A stretch of 64,000 nucleotides of DNA from the NCBI GenBank assembly GCA_021613535.1, contig CP075496.1:5890001-5954000 (forward strand). The letters are read 5' to 3'. Of the stretch, positions 12,023 to 23,923 are shown in pieces. The stretch is from Adineta vaga. Taxonomy: Eukaryota; Rotifera. Every line of letters begins with the position of its first letter. Positions within the stretch are counted from its first letter, which is position 1. Made by a program: the position numbers and the translations under genes. The notes below the pieces were generated by a model, which did no database searches, was not told the DNA's origin, and saw only the letters and a list, made by a program, of their open reading frames with translations.

Positions 12023-13134
12023 TTTTCGAAACATTTGAATTAATTAACTACTCCTTTTTCTTTCTCTTTTTTTTCTTTCTTTCTATCAACAAGGAAAAGA
12101 AAAGTCAAACATCCTGTGATTGTATGTTGATTAATTCGATTAATTCAAGAAATCATTTCTTTTTTTGTCGTGCGTAAATACATAGCGATTTGTCCACCTT
12201 TATTATTTTTCAGTGCATGGAGAAAAAAAAAGGAACCAAAATAATAATCTATTTGGGAAATAGAAGGGTAATAAGTGCGTGTTCAAAGAGCAAAAGAAAA
12301 AAGAAAGAAAGAAATATATTGCGGAAAACGACAGACTAGAGAGACCAAATTGCATTACACAGACATGGAAAGAGAGAAAAAGAAATACATGATCAAAAGC
12401 ATGCGTGTACGTCTGCACAATAGACTCACAAGAGGCATAGAAAGTTTTGTTCTCTCAGTTGATATTCTTTTTTGCATAATTATCCAAATAAAATAAAATA
12501 AACAAATAAAAAAACAAAATGACGCCTGGAATTTATCTTCAGATCTTGAGATTTGACAAGAAAAATAACGTACACTCATCTGACATGACTGACAGAACAA
12601 ACGTAGACAAAAGCGACAAAAAAAAATACGAAAAAGAAAGAAAATCTTTTGTTTTAAAATATTTTACTCAATTGAAATGGAACCAAATCTTATGATCTAG
12701 TGCATCCTAATATAGTTGTACGAACATTAAAAGAAAAAGAGAGAAAGAAGTGTTATTCTGTTTAGAGACGAAAAAAAGAAACTAAACATTGGAAATGTAT
12801 TGAAATGAATACAACCATATGATTTCATCAAATCTAAACAAAGAATTTAATGTCAAATGAATGAATAGTTTACTTGATGAATTCATTCAAATAGACGATG
12901 AAGATAAACAAGGCTAGTTCGGAATTTAATTAAGATTCTGTCACTCATTTTTATATCTGAATTATATGTTATAATCCGGATTTATCGTCTTGCTAATTTC
13001 CTTATCCTCTGTTTTTTTTCAATTTTCAACAAAGATAAATATGAAACTGTAATTATAACTTTCTCTCAGAAAAATAAAGATTCCAAATGAAATAATTCAA
13101 GCGCAAGACAAAAAAATCATTTCATTAACTTACG
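12023..13134. other. Intergenic DNA
   Basis: AT-rich sequence between the protease stop and the last syntaxin terminal exon, with purine-rich runs. Nothing recognisable. Confidence 0.5.
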
Positions 13135-14365
13135 CTATCTTTTAAAACCGAGCCATCCGGCAACCATCGATCCAAGAATAACAATAATTACAGCCAAACA
13201 AATAAGTATAATAATTTTTTTCTGAAAAGAAAACATCGAATTTTGATTTCTATTTCACATTATCGGTAAAACAAAATGACGACATCGAGACAAGAAAAGC
13301 TAGCGGACATGAATACATAAATTTTAATGGCAACAATTTTCATTTATCGGTTTGTATTTTAAATTGAAATCTATTCGAATTAGAATAACATCAGTTCAAT
13401 TTCTAGTGAATAAGGAACGTAGCAAGAGAAAAAAAAACTAGATTACGTATATTTTTAAGTGAATATGTGTATTGGAAAAGAAAGAAAATCGAGCAAGACG
13501 ATAGATAATTCAATAGTCATAAGCAACCGACCGGAAGACAATAAGCGACGAAGAAAAAGAAATACTTAATGGTGTTAGACCATTCGAAGTGGATGACAAT
13601 AGTGATCGTCAAAGGGTATAAAGCAAATAAAAAGTACCACGAACAGTCAATAATAATTATATGAATACATTAACTTATTTAACAAATAAAGCAAGCAGGA
13701 TAGGGAAATAAAGAAGAGGTGTCAAATATTCTTTGTTTCTTTTCATTTATATAGAAAGTATATATTATCCAATGAACATAACAAATTAACAAACAACAAA
13801 AAATACGATATAAAGAGAAGAATAAATAAAATAATTAAGAATAGAATATAAATAAAAACGAATGCTTGATCACATGCAAAGAAAAACAAAATCGACAAAT
13901 AAAAAGCGTGCATATATATATCTGTCCAAGAAAATTCACGTGAAATAATCATTCAAAAGAAATAAAACAAAAGCAGTCATGTGTAGATTATCAACATATA
14001 CATCAATTGCAAAAGAAAAATAATAATATAAAAACGAAAAAGAAAGGAAAGACTATTTCTTTTTTTTTGTGCCGAGAACAATTGCTACAATAACGATTAT
14101 GATAACAAGCAGAGTTATACATATTCCAATAAGAAGAATTTTTTTCTTTAAATGAAAATAAAAATAATATTTAGTGGAAGAGAATCTTTGTTTTCATCAA
14201 TTTTTATCCATAGATTTTCGAATGAAATCTCTCTAGCCTGATATAGCATCGATTTTTCAATGATTATGAACGGTTTCCGGCATTTTTTGTAGCAAAATAA
14301 ATGACAAGCACAAGCACAATAATAATCACAACAATCACCAGGATGACAATAAGGATAATTTTTTT
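13135..14365 (-). other. STX1: Three alternative terminal exons, each a syntaxin membrane anchor
   Basis: Exon 8a (14365-14264), 8b (14145-14053) and 8c (13221-13135) all follow a splice acceptor and begin with AAAAAAATT (Lys-Lys-Ile). Each then encodes a run of about 20 hydrophobic residues and ends in a stop. The tails after the membrane span differ: [11 protein letters not shown] in 8a, GTKKKK in 8b, and [12 protein letters not shown] (part of it still in the span) in 8c. Each can replace the others without changing the frame. Confidence 0.85.
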
Positions 14366-16234
14366 CTAAATAATAGTTCGTTATTTATTATATATCTTGT
14401 CGAAAATAATGAAAAATTACTGTCAATCCCTATTGATCATCACTCTTATAAATAATAGATCTGCAGAACACAAAAAAGCTTTCTATCAACATTAACAAAG
14501 CAAGCGTACATGCATATATATATATCTTCACACAACATCACGAGCAACTTTATTTAAACTTACCCGTCGAGCTGCACTTTGAAATTTAACAGCTTTTTTC
14601 GTATCTGTACTTGCAGCTTTAACATAATTCTCAGATTGAACAACATTAAATTCTATTCGATCGATCATTTCACCCTTAGAAAAGGAAACATTCAAAAATC
14701 ATCATTATATTTCGAATAGATTAGAAAATTCTACTTGTGTTTGAACAAGTGCAGCCATATCAATAAACATATCGTGTAATTCTTTGATACTTTTTTCTAA
14801 TTTAATAATATCACCATGTCGTGCTTCAATATCAGCAAGTGATTGTTTTGCTTGAGCTGTTTCAACCATTATCTTTAGAAAAATATCAATCATTTTTATG
14901 GTACATATTCTTTTGTATAATTACTCCTTGAGTGAAAACAGCTGGATTTCCAGATTCAAGCATTTCTTCAACTTCACCTTCGGTTACTGATCTTCCAGCT
15001 AAAATTCATTGAAAAAGAGATCATTTTATAGTTCAAATCAATATTTCAATTAAAACAATAGGCAAAGCAAGTAAAAACATGCTCACTGATCTCAAGCTGT
15101 CGCTGAATTCTCTCAGTGCATTTATGTCGATAAGCCAACTGTACTTGATTATAGACTTCCATAACATCACGAAATTGTCGAGTTATATCAGATAACTATT
15201 AAACACAAAACAACATAGAAACAAAAGCAATATAAAGAAAGCGAAAATACAAATAAACGACACAATACGATATTAAGATAATGAAATATGTCTCACTGAT
15301 TTCAAGTTGACGTTGAATACGAGCTTTACATCGTTCTCGATATTCAATTTCTGCATTTCGATATGAATTCATTACATCAATAAATTTTCGAGACAAAGTG
15401 GCATGCTAAATAAAATGAATGAGAACTTTTTTTTTTCAATAATTCCGAAATAGAAACAAATTTGATAGAAGGAATAGGATAGAAAAACATTCATTAATTG
15501 TCGTATTGTGTCGTTGATTGTTTTAGATTCTCTTGTTCAATTTTACTACCTGTGATTTTCCAATTCTTGATTGTGCTGGAGTTCCTTTTTTTTCTTTTTC
15601 AAATTCTTCTTCCATAGCTGTAGTAAATAGGAGAAGAAAAGAAATAAACAAACATATCACAACTGACAAAACAACATCGAAAAGGTAAATAGGGAGACTA
15701 TTTTTAAACAACATTTATACAAATGAGCACCTGAGTTTTTCGTATACGTAAATCGGCTGTACGCCAAGCATTTTCATTTCCTTCCTGTTCTAATTCAGTT
15801 TCCATGACTAAATTTTATATTTTCGATACAAATATATGTGTATAACTCGATTCTCTAGTTATTTGTTCAATCTCACTTTTTAATCGTTGTCGAACGTCAT
15901 TTGCTAACTTCTTAATATCAGCCATTTTTTCTTCTAATTCTTCTTTAGTTCGATCATCTGCTTGTGGTGCAGCTAATATTGTCGAATGTAGACGTTTAAC
16001 TTCATCGACAAGTTCACTTATTTTATCGATATTTGTACGTAGTGAATCAACATGAGCAAAAAAATCAGACATAAATCGACTGTTATCTTCCATATTAAGA
16101 GCAACATAGGCGGCATCTGTATCACTGTCTTCAGCATTTTGTGCCTAGAAAACAAATTGATTCCTTTCAATTATAGTATTGAAATAATCTCAAATACTTA
16201 CAGCCCGCAAAGCGGGCAAACGATCTTTTGTCAT
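13135..16234 (-). CDS. STX1: Syntaxin-1-type Qa-SNARE with alternative exon sets
   Basis: Common exons are 16234-16202 ([11 protein letters not shown]), 16144-15877, 14998-14925, 14872-14735 and 14674-14564. Between them lie two versions of the exon before helix Hc, two versions of the next exon, and three terminal exons (listed separately). A full isoform is 295-303 aa, against 288 for human syntaxin 1A. The Habc domain is plain ([45 protein letters not shown]). The linker [10 protein letters not shown] and the SNARE helix follow (IMVETAQAK to [15 protein letters not shown]), with the ionic-layer Gln in QTQGEM. A Lys-rich stretch leads into a C-terminal membrane anchor. The family drives neurotransmitter vesicle fusion with SNAP-25 and synaptobrevin at the plasma membrane. 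The 5' end faces the thiolase gene across 441 bp. Confidence 0.94.
15087..15405 (-). other. STX1: Mutually exclusive syntaxin exons 4a and 4b
   Basis: Exon 4a (15405-15297) encodes [15 protein letters not shown] to RIQRQLEI. Exon 4b (15195-15087) encodes [15 protein letters not shown] to RIQRQLEI. Each is exactly 109 nt, enters in phase 0 and leaves in phase 1. Both in one mRNA would break the frame. They encode the Hc helix of the Habc domain. Confidence 0.85.
15550..15807 (-). other. STX1: Mutually exclusive syntaxin exons 3a and 3b
   Basis: Exon 3a (15807-15731, 77 nt) encodes METELEQEG to ADLRIRKTQ, the standard syntaxin-1 version. Exon 3b (15617-15550, 68 nt) encodes [11 protein letters not shown] to RIGKSQ. 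Both accept phase 1 and donate phase 0. Including both would shift the frame, so only one can be used per transcript. Confidence 0.82.
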
Positions 16235-16675
16235 TGAATAGAAATATTGGGAATGATTTAGACTTCTGTTACACAACTCATGACATTTAAATCTGAAAAA
16301 CAGAATAATAATATTCATGACATATATTTATAAGTATTAACAAATGTGTTTGATTTGTAATGTAGAAAATAAAAAAGAAATAATGATGAATCATTATTTG
16401 ATGTGTATTGAAAAACTCATCGACCGCACTGCATTCCTGTTACTCTGAGAAAGATGCCATTGGAATCAACATTTACTCTTCTTTCTCTACTGCATTGATA
16501 AGCAAACCAGTTGTGCACTAGACAAAGTTATTTTTAACCAATCAAATTTCAGCAATGAGTCATTACTTATCTAACTAATACTTACTTGAAAGTAAGTAGG
16601 ACAGATAAATAAGACTAGGAGATCTTTATAAGTGTCTGTGCGTGTGTCAATCAGCAAAAAATAAAGAAAGTTTTC

Positions 16676-19244
16676 ATGATGAGTCGAGCAGTTAATCGAG
16701 TTTTCGTGATTGGCGTTGGCATGACCAAGGTAATAAACTTTTTTTCGACAAAAATGCTTGTTCGAAGAAAATCATACCTGAATCTTTAGTTTGAAAAACC
16801 AGGTCGACGTGAAGATTTTGATTATCCAGATATGGCTAAAGAAGCAGTAACAAATGCTATTAAAGACGCTGGAATATCTTACAAAGATTTTGAACAAGCT
16901 TTTGTTGGTTATGTTTATGGTAGGATGATTTCATTGAATATCTGTTCATCTGAAACGTTTTAGTGAAATTAAAAAAAATGAATATGAAGTAATTAAATGA
17001 AATGAGAGGGGAAAAGAACCTTCTGATTAATTGTACTAGAAGTAACAGTTGTCCTAATGATGAACTTAATCCATACAAGATTGAAAATGTCTTTGTACAA
17101 CAATTGCAGAGTATTTGTGAGATGAATTCAATTCACATTTGAAGAAAAGCAAATTGTACAGTTAGATGAAATTTGCTAGACAAGTTTTTTTTGCATACAA
17201 CTTCTAAATCTGATATATTTGTTTTTAAAGGGGATAGCACTTGTGGTCAACGTGCTCTCTATCCACTTGGTATGACTGGTTTACCAATTATTAATGTCAA
17301 CAACAATTGTTCTACTGGTTCGACAAGATCCTGATTTAAGTGAAAAATATCTTTATGTTTTGTAAAATAGGTGCATCTGCTCTGTACTTAGCTTCGAAAC
17401 ACGTTGCTGGAGGTAGGAAAATAAATAGATTACATATTTATAGAATTCATTGATGTTTCTCGTATAGGCTTAGCTGATTGTGTCTTGGCACTTGGTTTTG
17501 AAAAAATGCAACGTGGTTCATTAACATCACAAGTAGAAAATCGTTTTTCATTCGCTTTTTTTTTCTTCAAAAAATATTCTTTCTAAAAGTTTTCTGATCG
17601 TACTAATCCTATGGATAAACATATTGAAACGATGTCAGAAAAATATGATTTTGGAAGTGGACCAGCTGCTGCTCAACTTTTTGGTAATGCTGGGCAAGAT
17701 TATATGAAAAAATATAGTAAGTTACATGAAAACGAAATATCATCTGAATAACAATTTATTCTTCAGATGTTTCTCCCGATGTATTCGCTAAAATTGCTTG
17801 GAAAAATCATAAACATTCAGTCAATAATCCGTAAGAATAGATTTCTTATTCGATAACTTTTCTATTCAACTCTTTATTCAGATACTCACAATTTCGTGAA
17901 GAATATTCCTTAGAAGAAATTAAAAAGTCACCGATGGTACATGAACCTTTAACTAAATTACAATGCTGGTATAAATTCGTGCAAATATTAATTGATTTTA
18001 ACTCATTTATTTTCTTTCTCGTATAGTCCAACATCCGATGGTAGTGCAGCAGCAATCATCGTCAGTGAAAGTTATCTTCAAAAACATCCTGAAGCACAAA
18101 AAAATGCTGTCGAAATTCTCGCTATTGAAATGGCAACTGATCTTTCATCAACATTCGATTCTAATGATTGCATGCGATTAGTAAAACTAACACAATTACA
18201 AGAAATTATTATTTCTATATGATTCATCTAGGTTGGTTATGATATGAGTAAACAAGCTGCTCAAAAAGCCTATGCTAAAGCTGGTATCAAACCAAGTGAT
18301 GTACAAGTAATTGAATTACACGGTAAATATTTTAGAAGAAAAAACCAGATGGTCGAATAGATACTTACAGAATGATAGTTCGAAGATATGAGACGAAAAT
18401 AGTCCGTACTAGTACGGAAAAAAGGTCAGGAAACGGAACATTCGACTTACTGATATGCTTTTTGGATATCAACGATTGTTGCTATCAGTGCGTGTGTCTT
18501 TTTTTTATCGAAAGTCAGATGATATCCATTATCTTGAAAGTAGATGTTTTTCTTTTTCTTTATATTATATGCTAATCTTCTATGAGACGATTTTTTATCA
18601 TCAAAATACTTATTTCTTTGATTACTGAAGGCGTATGAAGAGTTTTAGCAAAAAGATCAAACTAAATTGGAAAGTACTTTTATTGAGTAGGAGGATAATT
18701 TGGTGATTATGAAATCTTCATTTAAAAATATCAAATCCTTTTTGCTTTGATGATCTTCTGTTGTTTTATTACCTGAATTATATCTTTCTACTTAGATTGT
18801 TTTTCTGCCAATGAATTGATTACATACGAAGCACTTGGTCTTTGTGAAGAAGGTAATTATTATTCTTTACATTTAGAATTTATTCATCAAAAGATCTATC
18901 TAGGAAAAGCCGGTGAACTTGTTGAACGTGGTGATAATACCTATGGTGGTAAATATGTTGTCAATCCAAGTGGTGGTTTAATTTCCAAAGGTCATCCATT
19001 AGGTGCCACTGGTTTAGCACAATGTTCCGAACTTTGTTGGCAATTACGTAATCAAGCTGATAAACGACAAGTAAAAGGTGCTCGTATCGCACTTCAACAT
19101 AATATTGGTTTAGGTGGTGCATGTGTTGTTGCAATTTATCGTCTTGCAAATCTTAACAAGTAATTTATTTTCATTTTAAACAAGCTTGTTTAAGAATATG
19201 ACAATTGACTTCTTTTTAGGCCTCGCGTTGGTTCTAAACTGTGA
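16676..19244 (+). CDS. SCP2: SCPx-type 3-ketoacyl-CoA thiolase without SCP2 domain, PTS1 C-terminus
   Basis: Thirteen exons: 16676-16729, 16790-16919, 17231-17317, 17371-17412, 17468-17532, 17590-17716, 17767-17830, 17882-17968, 18027-18180, 18232-18322, 18796-18852, 18904-19159 and 19220-19244, giving 412 aa. It follows the thiolase half of human SCPx throughout: [37 protein letters not shown] with the acylated Cys, [18 protein letters not shown], the family HDCF motif (split by a 473 nt intron), and [17 protein letters not shown] with the catalytic His. The family cleaves branched 3-oxoacyl-CoAs in peroxisomal beta-oxidation. The sterol-carrier domain is absent. Instead a 25 nt last exon adds PRVGSKL, ending in SKL, the peroxisomal PTS1 signal. 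The donor after exon 3 (GTTCG) is weak but the protein alignment demands it. Confidence 0.94.
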
Positions 19245-19284
19245 TGTAATTTGGCAAAAATCGAATCGATTGATTTTTATTTTT

Positions 19285-19290
19285 AATAAA
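19285..19290 (+). terminator. Putative polyadenylation signal of the thiolase gene
   Basis: AATAAA about 40 nt after the thiolase stop, in the 107 bp gap before the convergent syntaxin paralogue. Only the hexamer and its position support it. Confidence 0.5.
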
Positions 19291-19351
19291 CGATACAAAA
19301 AGAAAATTTAAGTCATCTATTCATTCAACGGAAACTAGTACTGTGATATAT

Positions 19352-21146
19352 TTATCCACGTTTGAATCGTCTTTGAATAATAAAAGTAGTCAGTATAAAA
19401 ATTACAATAGAAATAACAATGAATAATAAGATCATGAAGACAATACGTTTTTTCTATAAGAAACAGAATAGAAAAACAACATCGTTCTATATATTTTTCT
19501 TACTTTGAGTTCTTTATCTCGATATTTTTCAGTAATATATACATTTTCTGCTGCATCTTCGACATATTCCATTGCTTTAAATACATTATGTTCAATTGAA
19601 TCGACCATTTCACCCTAGATAAAAATAATCGATTATGTTGAAAGAAAAAGAGAAAAAAAATTCTACTTGATCGGTAACAAGAATGGCTAAATCAAGAAAC
19701 ATTTGATGTAATTCTTTAATAGATTTTTCAACTTTCATTATATCACGATAACGTGCTTCAATTTCATCTAATGTTTGTTGTATTTTTTGTGTTTCAACCA
19801 TAATCTAGATATTCAAAGAGAATGAATAATTAAATTGGATCATAAGAAATGTATTCTTACAGGAATGCTGAATATGTCATGATGACCATTGTCGATCATT
19901 TCATCTAGTTCATCGTAAGGTCGACGATTTCCAGCTTTGAAAAAGGGAAATAAAAAGTAATCGAGAAATTTCAACCTGTCATATCAAATGGCAGAGAAAT
20001 ATTCCAATAATAGTTAAAATCATCTATATAACGTGTGGTTTCTTTTTCAGTGAGCTTTTCAAGGTTATTCAGATTTATTTGCTTTTCAAAATACATATAT
20101 CAATTGTCGTTAAAATCCCTTTTATGAATCATTTTTCGTATGATGAATAATCAGTTATTTTTTTAAGGGAAAACTATCACTTACACATTTCAAGTTCACG
20201 TATAATAACGTTCTTACATCGCTCACGATGTAACATTGCTTCTTTGTTATATTCTATCATTATATCACGAAATTGTCTTGTTAATACAAATATCTGTGAT
20301 TCTTTTATACGCCATTGTGCACTTGTTATATCATAATCATTTCCTAATGTTTGTTCTTCGTCTAATTCTATAAAAGAAAATAAACAAATTTTAAATATCT
20401 TTTTTTTCTTAGGTTTTCTTACTTTTTAATTTTGCTGAAACTTTATAGGCTAAGTTTTTAATTTCTTCCGTTTTATCATCAAGTTCTTGTCCTAGTTCTA
20501 TTGAAGAGAAAACAATAGAAATTAAGAATACATTGTGTTACTTACTCGAATCTGCTGTTGGTTGAAGTATTGCAAAATGCATCTGTTTAGCTTGTCGTGT
20601 AAGTTCATCAATTCTATTAATAAGTGTTTGAATGACTTCAATCTTAAATGAAATCATTGTATTAATTGGATTTAATAAGATATAAATTTGAATTCATACT
20701 TCGTTTAAAAACTCAGTTATTCTAGATTTTTTATCAATATTAATTCTGACAGATTGATTATGTATATTGTATATAGAGTCTTTTTCATTCTGATTTGATG
20801 ACTATAAATACAGAAAGAAAATCTGAATCTTTTGGTTAGTTAGAAATGAAATGCAGTATAAGTAAAATTTGCATTAAGAAAAGATTGATATGAGAGAAGC
20901 AAACACACAGACAGACACACACACACACATCATGTGTTTTCGTTAGAAGAATTGTTTTATGGCTCCATAAGCAGTGCATATTTTCTATGGAGATATAGAA
21001 GACGATTAATACTTGTTGTGAAAGTCCTTCATAGGTAATATCGGGCCATGAAGTCTGTCGAATAGAAAAAATAGCATCATATGTAGAGAATTCAATAACA
21101 TTGATCTTACAGCTTGTCGAAAGTCTTTCAGTCTATCTTTTGACAT
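19352..21146 (-). CDS. Divergent syntaxin (Qa-SNARE) paralogue
   Basis: Ten exons: 21146-21111, 21054-21013, 20801-20700, 20642-20546, 20497-20423, 20367-20185, 19934-19861, 19804-19667, 19614-19504 and 19453-19352, giving 319 aa. [12 protein letters not shown] matches the syntaxin-1 N-terminus. The Habc region is divergent and has an Asn/Ser-rich insertion. The linker is altered ([14 protein letters not shown] for [11 protein letters not shown]), and the SNARE helix is [11 protein letters not shown] to [15 protein letters not shown] with the ionic-layer Gln kept. A C-terminal membrane span ends in RRFKRG. The two exons that are duplicated in the neighbouring syntaxin are here fused into one 183 nt exon, and no alternative copies were seen. 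It lies convergent with the thiolase and near its paralogue, consistent with local duplication. Confidence 0.9.
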
Positions 21147-21412
21147 TTGACAACTATACAGTTGTCATAAACAGTACAAACATAATATATTTGGTAGACT
21201 TTTTTTTTGTATTTAAAGTGGATAAAAACAGAAGGGTAAAAAGGTCTTTTTTGTGAATATTAAATTCCCCTGTTTATGTATTTACGTTTGCGGAATTAGA
21301 TTACTAATATTATAGTATGATTTGTTGATGATTCAAACATTGTCGAACCAATGGGTCGACATCGATCAAACCAACTGCAGACGAAGAGCGTCCTCTGACT
21401 GATTTCAAAATG

Positions 21413-22816
21413 TCATAGAAATTTATTTAAAATTTCAAGTAGTTTTTCATACATAGCCATTCTTTCTTCTTTTGATTCTGTTTGTGCACATGTCATGATT
21501 GTTTGCGATAAATTTAATTTATCATCAAAATCTTCGGGAATATCATGAAGAAAATCACTGGACATCTCTTTTCCAGTCGTTTCAATTGATGGAGATAAGA
21601 CATAACGACAAACTACAGTGCGTATCATATTTGTTTTCAATATTTTTCAAAAAACGAAGTGAGATTACCTTGTTCAATATTAAAATCAGGCATATAAATG
21701 TTACAGAATTTGTTTGGATGTCGTTGATTTTGAATATTTTCATCATTATGATTAACCTGAGAAAATAATTCTCGTTCAACAATAATTAGATATTCAAGAT
21801 CAATTATTTTCACACGTCGTTCATTTTCATTGTATACGAAATTTTCCAAATTTACATCCGGATAATAGATAATCATTTCTGCATTGCCAACAGTCAATTG
21901 ATGCATTGAAATAAGTAGTTCTCGTGCAAGATATGCCTAGAAAAGGGTGAAATATTGATTATTGTCTACTTATTCGTCATCATTGTCAACAAAAAATATA
22001 CACGGAATTGAAATGGTGAATGAAGGTATGACACAAAGTTTGATCCTTCATCACTCACAACTCCCACTCGACCACATGCACCATAATAGGATGGAAATGG
22101 AAAACCAACACCAGATAAACCCTACAAATTATGGATGATTACATGAATCATAGATAATTATATTTATTATTCTTACTGACAGTACAATCGGTTCAAGATT
22201 AATTTGAATAGTTGTTCCTAGTGAAATTTCACTATCATGACGATCAAGATCAGTTGATTGAAGAAATCTGTTTAACGATGAGATTGAAATTGAGTTTACT
22301 AATTTATTATACATGTAAATACATACGCATTCGTAAATTTAGAAATAAATGTCATATTAGAACAAGGTAGAAGTGTAATAAAAGATGCTGTTGAGCGATG
22401 AAAACATGATGCTTTTTGTTGACAATCATCAAATATAACCCATTCACTTTGATGTGCCATTTTCTTAAATACTACTCGATTCTTGTTCATTGTTCCATAA
22501 TAAATATTTTTGACATTGAATAGATCATTATTAAACAAAGAAAAACGTTGCCAACCTAGATCAGATGTGAATAAAAGTCGACTTACATTAATTTCATATT
22601 ATATTCTATAAAACCTGTTAGTTGAACACGATCTGTTCCGAATAGATGACAAAGACGTACACCGAAACATGCTGGACAAGAATTAAGTTCAATAAAATAC
22701 ATGCTTGATGGAGAATAGATAAAATATTTGTTGAAAATAAGATAAAGGATGAAAAAGAAAAGAATGTAAATAATGCATAGCCGAGATCGACAATATCGTT
22801 TGAATTTGAACAGCAT
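21413..22816 (-). CDS. DIPK2-like secretory-pathway protein (divergent protein kinase domain 2)
   Basis: Six exons: 22816-22615, 22555-22327, 22267-22177, 22121-22002, 21936-21669 and 21612-21413, giving 369 aa. An N-terminal hydrophobic segment (about residues 14-33) is a signal anchor after a short basic tail. Family landmarks of DIPK2A/B (C3orf58, CXorf36) follow: SCPACFG, FNVKNIYYG, FPSYYGACGRV, then NLENFVYNENERRVKIIDLEY, which matches the degenerate kinase catalytic and metal loop of the family, and a Cys-bearing C-terminal region. The first intron donor is chosen by frame (ACAG|GTTTTA). A stronger-looking GTAAGT 40 nt downstream would shift the frame. The family acts in the ER/Golgi or is secreted; its biochemical activity is unsettled. 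Gene tail lies 266 bp from the start of the syntaxin paralogue. Confidence 0.85.
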
Positions 22817-23923
22817 TTGAAGAAAAAGTATTTATCTCTCGATCATAATCATTGATTCTTATATTCGTGTCACTGAGAATTTAAACATCTGTTTATCTTT
22901 TAACTAATCATGTAATGAAAAAAAATTCATTCTTCTGCACTCATATTGTATGCATGTTTCAGGATTTAATGACATTCATATCTTAATAAAACTCTTTGAA
23001 AGTTAGCATATACTATTTGTATTATATACATGAACTAAAAGAATCATTTAAACTTTTTTTGTATTTTCATATTGATGAAAATGATTAATATAGCAGCTGA
23101 AACAATAATTTTATTAAAACGCATTGTTTTTATTTCGTATAATTGAATGAAAAAGTAACAAACATTTGTACCTTATGCCTTTCCCTAGAAAGAGAAGAAA
23201 AGTTAAACCTTGAAATAAGTTGACATGCGTATATTTCCTTTGTGAATTCTACAAAAACAAGGAAACTATAGCACGCAAATAATCATACTGATTTTTCTAT
23301 ATTTTTCTATTGATCAAAATCATTCACATACTATAACAGTCTAGAAGAGAAGAAATCATCACATTTTTCTCTTTAATTATTACGTGCTTCCATTTAGTTC
23401 TTCTTTTTTCACAATAATTGCGATATATCAGTATGATAATAGTAATCAACATTGAGTACGAAGAAAGTAAGTTCATTCTTGAAAGATCCCATTTTGAGAT
23501 TGCTTTTCCAATACAATCAAAGTTAATGATGAAGATTATGAATACCAGTCATATTTCTTTCACACTTTCTTCATTTTCCCATTTGATTACAATAAATCAT
23601 TTCTTAAGAAAATAAAATTATCATAACATGAAACAGCTGAAGGCATATGTCACAAATCATTTTGACAAATAGGTGCATATATGTTAGGCAGAGTTTTCTG
23701 GATAAAAAAAAAGGAAGATGAAAACTACTTTCAAATGAATAACTAAGTTAGACGCGAAATAAACATAGAATGTCATTCATTTCTGTTTTATAAAGATAAT
23801 TGTGAGAAAAGAAAAATGAATGAGAATTATTATTTATTTATGTTGACATACATCTTGAATTTATTTTCAGAAGTAAAGGCTCGTTTTTTTTAAAATTATA
23901 TATTTTAGTTTTAGAATTCCAAA
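22817..23923. other. Intergenic DNA between DIPK2-like and TRPA1 genes
   Basis: AT-rich and divergent-promoter in position. No coding signal or recognisable element was seen. Confidence 0.5.

Noticed and set aside
13135-16234. Reading the extra syntaxin exons as an inclusive tandem cassette
   Set aside because: Phases of 3a plus 3b, or 4a plus 4b, do not add up. Inclusion of both shifts the frame, so they were treated as mutually exclusive.
18372-18575. 67-codon frame inside the thiolase
   Set aside because: It lies wholly in the 473 nt intron between LELH and DCF. No coding similarity.
22577-22614. Strong GTAAGT donor in DIPK2-like exon 1
   Set aside because: Using it leaves phase 2, and the next exon would read into a stop. 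The weaker donor at 22614 restores VQLTGWQRF and the family alignment.
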